64,000 nucleotides of DNA from Aromatoleum evansii (lineage in GTDB: Bacteria; Pseudomonadota; Gammaproteobacteria; Burkholderiales; Rhodocyclaceae). The notes below the pieces were generated by a model. The model was not told the DNA's origin. It made no database searches and saw nothing but the letters and a program-made list of their open reading frames with translations. This document shows, one piece after another, positions 59,587 to 64,000 of the stretch; within the stretch, counting starts at the first letter, position 1; each line of letters opens with the position of its first letter. The translations under genes were made by a program, and so were the position numbers. The DNA lies in assembly GCF_012910805.1 (NCBI RefSeq), contig NZ_WTVK01000020.1, positions 1 to 64,000 on the forward strand, given 5' to 3'.

Positions 59587-60915
59587 ATGTCCTTCGCAAT
59601 CTGGGCGCTCATCATCGGCGTGCTGCTGACCACGATGGCCCTGTCGGGCACGTCGCTGAAGCGGCTCCCGCTGAGCACCGCCATGCTCTACCTGGCCGCC
59701 GGTTTCGGGCTCGGCCCCGCCGGATGGGCGCTGCTGTCGCCCGATCCGCTGACCTACGCTGTCATCCTGGAAAGAGTGACCGAACTGGCGGTGCTCGTCT
59801 CGCTGTTCGCCGTCGGTCTCAAGCTCGGTCTCCCCCTGTCGGACAAGGGCTGGCGTCCGCCAGTGCGCCTCGCGATCGTTTCGATGACCATCACGGTGGC
59901 CCTCATCGCAGCGATCGGCGTGCTGGGCCTCGGCCTTTCGCTCGGCGCAGCAGTCCTGCTCGGGGCGATACTCGCGCCTACCGATCCGGTCCTGGCCTCC
60001 GATGTCCAGGTGGTCGAGGCGGGCGATCGCGACCGCTTGCGTTTCAGCCTGACGGGGGAAGGGGGCTTGAATGATGGCGCCGCCTTTCCCTTCGTGATGC
60101 TGGGACTCGGCCTGCTCGGTCTTCACGACCTCGGTACCGGCGGCTGGCGCTGGCTCGCCATTGACGTGCTGTGGGCGATTGCAGGCGGCCTGACGATCGG
60201 CGGGGCACTGGGCGCGCTGATCGGGAGGCTGGTCGTCTATCTGCGCAGCCGCCACAAGGAGTCGGTCGGCTTCGACGAGTTTCTGGCGCTGGGACTCATC
60301 TCGCTGGCCTACGGGTTGGCCGTGCTCAGCCATACCTATGGCTTCCTCGCGGTTTTTGCTGCCGGCCTCGCTTTGCAGCGCGTGAACAAACAGCCAAGGC
60401 GAATCTCCGATGCAGTCCCATTGGAAACAGGTCTCCAGGGCAGGCTGGCCGAGGAGGCGCTCGCGACCCATGCGGACTATGCCGGGGCCTACATGATGCA
60501 GGCGGTGCAGGGCTTCAACGAACAACTGGAGCGGATCGCGGAGGTGGCAGTCGTTCTGGTCGTCGGCGCGATGCTCTCGTACACCTATCTCCCCGCCAGT
60601 GCCGGCTGGTTTGTCCCCCTCCTGTTCCTGGTCGTGCGTCCCGCGTCGGTATGGCTTGGATTGCTCGGCGCGCCCGTGTCACGCGATCAGCGCATCTTGA
60701 TTTCCTGGTTCGGCATTCGCGGCATCGGCTCGATCTACTACCTGATGTACGCGATCAACCACGGACTGCCGCGCCCGCTGGCGGAGGAGATCATCGCCCT
60801 CACACTCACCGTGGTGGCCGTCTCGATCGTGCTTCACGGGATATCCGTGACGCCCTTGATGACTCACTATGCGCGGCACAAAACAGGGCGCCAGGGGCGG
60901 CGAAAGGACGATTAG
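59587..60915 (+). CDS. CPA1-type Na+(K+)/H+ antiporter
   Basis: The 442-residue protein has about 12 membrane segments. The core-domain motifs LGAILAPTDPVLASDVQVVE and LTGEGGLNDGAAFPFVMLGL contain the conserved Asp residues of cation/proton antiporters, and SWFGIRGIGSIYYLMYAINH is the typical helix-11 region. It would exchange monovalent cations for protons at the inner membrane, a second antiporter besides Mrp. Start ATG 59587 begins at the first helix but has no good Shine-Dalgarno sequence; an in-frame GTG at 59539 is an alternative. Confidence 0.9.
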   Translation: MSFAIWALIIGVLLTTMALSGTSLKRLPLSTAMLYLAAGFGLGPAGWALLSPDPLTYAVILERVTELAVLVSLFAVGLKLGLPLSDKGWRPPVRLAIVSMTITVALIAAIGVLGLGLSLGAAVLLGAILAPTDPVLASDVQVVEAGDRDRLRFSLTGEGGLNDGAAFPFVMLGLGLLGLHDLGTGGWRWLAIDVLWAIAGGLTIGGALGALIGRLVVYLRSRHKESVGFDEFLALGLISLAYGLAVLSHTYGFLAVFAAGLALQRVNKQPRRISDAVPLETGLQGRLAEEALATHADYAGAYMMQAVQGFNEQLERIAEVAVVLVVGAMLSYTYLPASAGWFVPLLFLVVRPASVWLGLLGAPVSRDQRILISWFGIRGIGSIYYLMYAINHGLPRPLAEEIIALTLTVVAVSIVLHGISVTPLMTHYARHKTGRQGRRKDD

Positions 60916-60956
60916 CAACCCCTGACCCGTGCGGCGGGCGTTCGTTGAAGGAATGA

Positions 60957-61315
60957 CTACAGCGACTTCAGGTACTCCACCAGCTCGCTCTTCTCCTGTC
61001 CTGACAAGCCCAATCCGAAGTGGCCGTCATAGTGGTCGACCACTGCACCCAGAGTGGCGAAGCGCCCGTCGTGGTAGAAGCCACCCGTGGTGTGGGGCCA
61101 TAGCCCCTTCAGCGGTGCGGTGCGGTAGCGCTTGTTCGGCGCCCGGTTCGCCTGGAAATCGTCAATGCCGATTTCGGCCGGTGTATGCATGTTCCACCCC
61201 GGCTCGGCATAGGTCGGGGGAGCGTGGCAACTCGCGCCCCCTGCCTTGTCCTCGAAAATCTGCTTGCCGCGAGCGGCGGCATTGAAACTGCCTGCCGGCT
61301 CGACAATGACGGCGC
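60957..61315 (-). pseudogene. c-type cytochrome C-terminal remnant with damaged haem motif
   Basis: The minus frame reads GSFNAAARGKQIFEDKAGGA, SCHAPPTYAEPGWNM, then RTAPLKGLWPHTTGGFYHDG, the distal haem domain of a cytochrome c/di-haem peroxidase-like protein. Where C-x-x-C-H is expected it reads G-A-S-C-H, so the first haem cysteine is lost. An in-frame stop ends the similarity upstream at about 61318, while related sequence (ALDLDLT) continues in another frame, showing a frameshift. The N-terminal part is absent. Confidence 0.75.
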
Positions 61316-61443
61316 GTCAGATCGAGATCCAGTGCGCGTCCATCGCTACCGTGGCGATGCTGGTCCTTGCTCGCTCGGGGTGTCCTGCCGATCCTCACCT
61401 CCTGCCGTGGGCCGATGAAATTTGCGCCGAATCCCCTGCTGCG

Positions 61444-61489
61444 TCTGTTCGCTGTCGCACGCATGGCGAGTTGGGGAGGGGGCTATAAT
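61444..61489 (+). promoter_or_regulatory. Regulon palindrome and TATAAT for the Crp-like regulator
   Basis: TCTGTTCG-CTGT-CGCACGCA (61444-61463) with a perfect TATAAT at 61484-61489, centre distance 33 bp. The regulator starts at 61523, giving a short leader. It is the only site with a consensus -10. Confidence 0.7.
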
Positions 61490-61522
61490 GAAATCGATTA
61501 TTCGACGAGTGGAAGATTGTGC

Positions 61523-62257
61523 ATGTCTGACTCTCTTGACCCACGCCAGAATCGCCTTCTCGCAGCCCTCCCGATCGACGAATATGCACGCTTGGCGTCC
61601 CATCTTGAGCTGATCCCGATGATGCTCGGCGACGTGCTTTACGAGTCCGGAGCCCAGATGCGCTACGTCTATTTCCCCATCGACTCGATCGTCTCCCTCC
61701 TGTATGTCATGGAGGATGGCGCCTCGGGCGAGATCGCCGTGGTGGGCAACGAAGGGATCGTCGGAGTTTCACTGTTCATGGGCGGCGAAACGACGCCCAG
61801 CAGGGCCATCGTGCAAAGCGCGGGGCACGCCTATCGGCTGAAGGGGCAACTGCTGATGGATGAATTCGATCGCGTGGGGGGGCGCCGTGCCGGCGCGTTG
61901 CACAACCTGCTGCTGCGCTATACCCAGGCACTGCTCACCCAGATGGCGCAGACCGCGGTGTGCAACCGTCATCACTCGCTGGACCAGCAACTCTGCCGAT
62001 GGCTACTGTTGAGCCTCGACCGCTTGCCGGTGAACGAACTGGTCATGACCCAGGAGCTGATCGCCAACATGCTCGGAGTGCGCCGCGAAGGGGTCACAGA
62101 GGCCGCCGGTAACCTGCAAAAAGCCGGCCTGATCGAATACCGGCGCGGCCACATCACCGTCCTCGACCGTCCGGGGCTGGAGGGGCGGGCCTGCGAGTGT
62201 TATGCGGTGGTCAAGAAGGAGTTCGATCGCCTGCTGCCTGAGGTGAACGTCCCGTAA
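61523..62257 (+). CDS. Crp/Fnr-family transcriptional regulator
   Basis: The 244-residue protein has a cNMP-binding-like domain (about 8-125; GDVLYESGAQMRYVYFP, VVGNEGIVGVSLFMGG) and a Crp-type HTH (about 150-225; recognition helix LGVRREGVTEAAGNL, 184-198). Aligned with E. coli CRP the Arg180-Glu181 pair is kept (RRE) but Arg185 is replaced by Glu, so a different half-site is expected. Cysteines that would bind an Fe-S cluster as in FNR are not present. Its own promoter has the shared palindrome, suggesting autoregulation. It resembles residues 1-235 of the Crp-PAS protein. I infer it binds the TCTGTRCG palindrome. Confidence 0.9.
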   Translation: MSDSLDPRQNRLLAALPIDEYARLASHLELIPMMLGDVLYESGAQMRYVYFPIDSIVSLLYVMEDGASGEIAVVGNEGIVGVSLFMGGETTPSRAIVQSAGHAYRLKGQLLMDEFDRVGGRRAGALHNLLLRYTQALLTQMAQTAVCNRHHSLDQQLCRWLLLSLDRLPVNELVMTQELIANMLGVRREGVTEAAGNLQKAGLIEYRRGHITVLDRPGLEGRACECYAVVKKEFDRLLPEVNVP

Positions 62258-62745
62258 TCGCGCGCCTGCGTTCAAGGTCATAATCGGACTTCCAATACAA
62301 CGGTTGAGGAGTTTGGCGATGTCGATACCCACAACGATCGGTTCAGGCATGTTCCTACGCTCCCAGCCTTGCAAATACGACCTTCAATCAGCCAACTGTT
62401 CGGGCTTCAGAGGAACGGTTCCGACGGCGCGCCATCTGCTCAAGGGCGGGCTTGCAAACCCCAAGGGGTAACAGGCTGCGCCGCCGTGCCCGAAACGACC
62501 CGCGCTGTCGATTTGTGGACGATGGCCTGTCGGCCACCGGGCCGCTTGTCGTGGAAGAGTCTGACGACTTTCCCACCGCGCAGCCCTTCGCCCACAAGCT
62601 CCACAGCGCACCAAATATTTATATAAACCTCACTCCTCAAGATACAAAGGGGAAGGAACCTGCTAGTCGCGTCTTGCGAACTCCAACCGCGAGGAGGCTT
62701 TCGCGCCGCGCAATGGCCATTTCTCATTAAGAACGCACCACTGCA
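62258..62745. other. No intact gene; possible IS110 start codons
   Basis: On the minus strand, 62312-62350 encodes MPEPIVVGIDIAK, which resembles the first residues of IS110-family transposases; the similarity stops there. The remaining bases have no recognisable content and probably represent IS debris. Confidence 0.35.
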
Positions 62746-62876
62746 CTAGAACCCGTCGATCCCACACATGGAGCCTGCCTTGTCGTGGCGCCGACAGTTG
62801 GAGACCAACACCTGCCCCGACAGCGGGTCCATGCCCTTGCAAGAGGCGACGAGCTGCGCCAGCGCCTCTATCAGGG
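62746..62876 (-). pseudogene. IS66-type TnpB (Orf2) fragment
   Basis: The minus frame reads LIEALAQLVASCKGMDPLSG then QVLVSNCRRHDKAGSMCGID, ending GF before a stop. It corresponds to the conserved GMDP-x-SGQ-x-FVF-x-NRRRDK-x-KxLxWDRxGF core of IS66 TnpB, with several damaged positions. It is joined directly to the IS3 orfB fragment. Confidence 0.65.
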
Positions 62877-63244
62877 GCAAAGTCGCGATCCAGCACATTC
62901 GCTGCCACCGGAAGGCTGTGCCTGGAGTTCGTGGTCGCCTTGTAACGCCGCTTGTGCCGCGCCCGGATGCCGTTCTCGCGCATCAGGCGCTCGATGCGCG
63001 GCAGGCCGATTCGGTAGCCGCGCCCACGCAACTCGGCGTGAATGCGTCGTGCGCCGTACGCCTGCCGAACCTCCTGGTGAATCGTGCGGATCAGAACCAA
63101 CGCCTGCGCGTCGGTCAGTCGCTTGCGGTCCGGCCTCCCGCCGGCCTGCCAGGCCCGAAAGCCGCACTGGCTCACCGACAGGGCGCCGCACAGGACGGGC
63201 AGCGGGAAGGATCTGCGCTGCTTCTCGATCCAGGCATATTTCAC
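62873..63244 (-). pseudogene. IS3-family OrfB, N-terminal part only
   Basis: The first 124 residues match the HTH_21 part of IS3 OrfB (YAWIEKQRRSFPLPVLCGAL, YGARRIHAELRGRGYRIGL, ENGIRARHKRRYKATTNS). The DDE integrase core is missing. Similarity ends at NVLDRDFAP; what follows in the open frame is out-of-frame IS66 sequence. Confidence 0.85.
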
Positions 63245-63534
63245 TGCAGATCCTTCGCGAAATATGCCGCCGCTTTTTTTGTGATCTCCAGTTCCATCTC
63301 GAGTCGCGCTACTTGGGCGCGCAACCGGGACAGCTCCATCTGCTCGGCAGTGATCTGCTTGGCGCCGGCCGGGTTCAACTTGCCAGCCTTCGCCGCCTTG
63401 ACCCAGTTACGCAGCGTCTGCTCGACCAGCCCCAGCTCTTCGGCGGCACGGGCGATGCTGCCGACCTCGTCGGCTCGCTTGACAACCTGCTCCTTGAACT
63501 CGGCCGTGTACACCTGCTTCGGGATGCGTTTCAC
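63241..63534 (-). CDS. IS3-family OrfA (transposase helix-turn-helix subunit)
   Basis: The 97-residue protein has the HTH_Tnp_1 pattern (YTAEFKEQVVKRADEVGSIA, RAAEELGLVEQTLRNWVKAA) followed by the leucine-zipper helix ELSRLRAQVARLEMELEITK that joins OrfA and OrfB. It looks intact but cannot support transposition since OrfB is truncated. Its end overlaps the orfB start by four bases. Confidence 0.88.
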   Translation of the reverse strand: MKRIPKQVYTAEFKEQVVKRADEVGSIARAAEELGLVEQTLRNWVKAAKAGKLNPAGAKQITAEQMELSRLRAQVARLEMELEITKKAAAYFAKDLQ

Positions 63535-63604
63535 GTCGTTCTTCCTCTCGTTGCGTCGATCCTACGACGACTACGTCGGAAGACGAAATTCGTGGGGCAG
63601 CTCA

Positions 63605-63925
63605 AATTCCGGAAGTACACAATTTCCGGCTCAAGGGCCGCGCATGGGACGCCGCTGCATGTGATCCAATTTGACGGCGCTTATGGCGGATACCTGCCAT
63701 CGGTCGCAGTGTGCGCCCGTGCATGGACTGCAGGATCGCTCGGCTGGATGAATATGTCATCGTAGCCTGCGTGAGATTTGCGTGACTTCATTGATCTTCA
63801 AATCCTTCAGTGGCACGAGGAAAGCAACCTGGTGCAGCGAGCTCGGGCGCACCCTTGGGTTTCGCGAGTGGGGACTCCTCCGGGGCCGAACTTTCCATTG
63901 CGATTGTCGTCCGTTACAGTAAAGA
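63605..63925. other. No gene seen
   Basis: About 320 bases between the IS end and the antitoxin promoter region without recognisable coding sequence. Confidence 0.4.
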
Positions 63926-63941
63926 TTAACGACTACGTTAA
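63926..63941 (+). promoter_or_regulatory. Palindrome upstream of the Phd-like antitoxin
   Basis: TTAACG-ACTA-CGTTAA is a perfect inverted repeat ending 10 bases before the start codon and adjoining the AAGGAGG ribosome binding site, the usual place of a Phd/Doc-type autoregulatory operator. Confidence 0.55.
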
Positions 63942-63951
63942 GGAGGCAGTG

Positions 63952-64000
63952 ATGCGTGCCAGCGATGTGGTCCCCATCAGCGAGGCTCGGGCTCGGCTGA
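63952..64000 (+). CDS. Phd/YefM-type antitoxin, N-terminus only (runs off the window)
   Basis: The 16 visible codons read MRASDVVPISEARARL, matching the start of Phd/YefM antitoxins, whose first strand and helix usually read SDVVPxSEARARL. AAGGAGG lies 5 bases upstream of the ATG. The toxin, if any, would follow beyond the window. Confidence 0.65.
   Translation, partial: MRASDVVPISEARARL

Larger units (their letters stand above)
62873..63604 (-). mobile_element. Truncated IS3-family insertion sequence
   Basis: It contains orfA intact and the first 124 codons of orfB, in the usual overlapping arrangement. The likely element end upstream of orfA is TGAGCTGCCCC (complement of 63594-63604). The other end and most of the catalytic orfB are gone, replaced at about 62873 by IS66-type sequence. 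Confidence 0.75.

Noticed and set aside
62663-63244. 193-codon frame as a real transposase fusion
   Set aside because: Only the first 124 codons match IS3 OrfB; the rest is IS66 TnpB sequence read in the wrong frame.

Overview
The window looks like the left end of a draft contig from a GC-rich betaproteobacterium, probably of the Azoarcus/Thauera/Zoogloea group (Rhodocyclales). That placement is an inference from protein flavour: a TIGR01841-type phasin, Crp-like regulators of a betaproteobacterial type, and dense four-base gene overlaps. The first 19 bases match the Tn5/Nextera mosaic end with one mismatch, so the contig edge is probably library adapter. There are no rRNA genes, no CRISPR array and no prophage. 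Almost everything recognisable belongs to stress tolerance, envelope remodelling, ion homeostasis or signalling.

Region by region. 0.4-5.9 kb: a broken LysR gene, rnk, two tandem-domain universal stress proteins and a P-type cation ATPase. 6.0-12.1 kb: a complete Mrp-type Na+/H+ antiporter operon (A/B fusion, C, D, E, F, G). 12.2-14.6 kb: a double PepSY protein, a ferric-reductase-like flavocytochrome and a cupin. 14.6-17.6 kb (minus strand): LysR, a bactofilin-like repeat protein and a third Usp. 17.6-22.5 kb is gene-poor and shows traces of mobility: a Fic protein with a palindromic operator, a ParDE-type toxin-antitoxin pair and the 3' half of a tRNA-His-like gene. 22.5-30.4 kb: a mini membrane protein, a Crp-PAS fusion regulator, a VIT-family transporter, an alpha/beta hydrolase, a CheB-CheR-PAS protein, a BON lipoprotein and an AI-2E transporter. 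30.5-39.3 kb: a giant cyclic beta-glucan synthase-type gene. 39.5-43.6 kb: a phospholipase D/cardiolipin synthase-like lipoprotein and a PAS-PAS-GGDEF-EAL protein. 43.6-55.6 kb: many small stress and envelope genes (DUF1328, DUF3309, DUF883, a second BON lipoprotein, phasin, DUF3096, desaturase, DUF1840, transglutaminase-like, PRC-barrel, CsbD, small lipoproteins) mixed with gene debris. 56.3-62.3 kb: a FecR/DUF6600 protein, a glycine-zipper lipoprotein, a CPA1 antiporter, a cytochrome c pseudogene and a stand-alone Crp-like regulator. 62.3-64 kb: IS3/IS66 wreckage and the first codons of a Phd-type antitoxin.

The most notable signal is regulatory. Thirteen intergenic sites share a 20-bp palindrome, TCTGTRCG-N4-CGYACAGA, in more or less degenerate form. 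Beside most of them lies a -10-like hexamer whose centre is 31-33 bp from the palindrome centre, which is the geometry of a class II Crp/Fnr activation site (about -41.5). The sites precede the hydrolase, CheB-CheR, BON/AI-2E/glucan-synthase, PLD, DUF883 and DUF3309, DUF3096, zinc-ribbon, desaturase, CsbD/PRC, small-lipoprotein and glycine-zipper genes, and the Crp-like regulator itself. I infer a local stress/envelope regulon run by one or both Crp-like proteins encoded here (61523-62257 and the PAS-fused 22832-24118). I do not recognise a described regulon with this operator.
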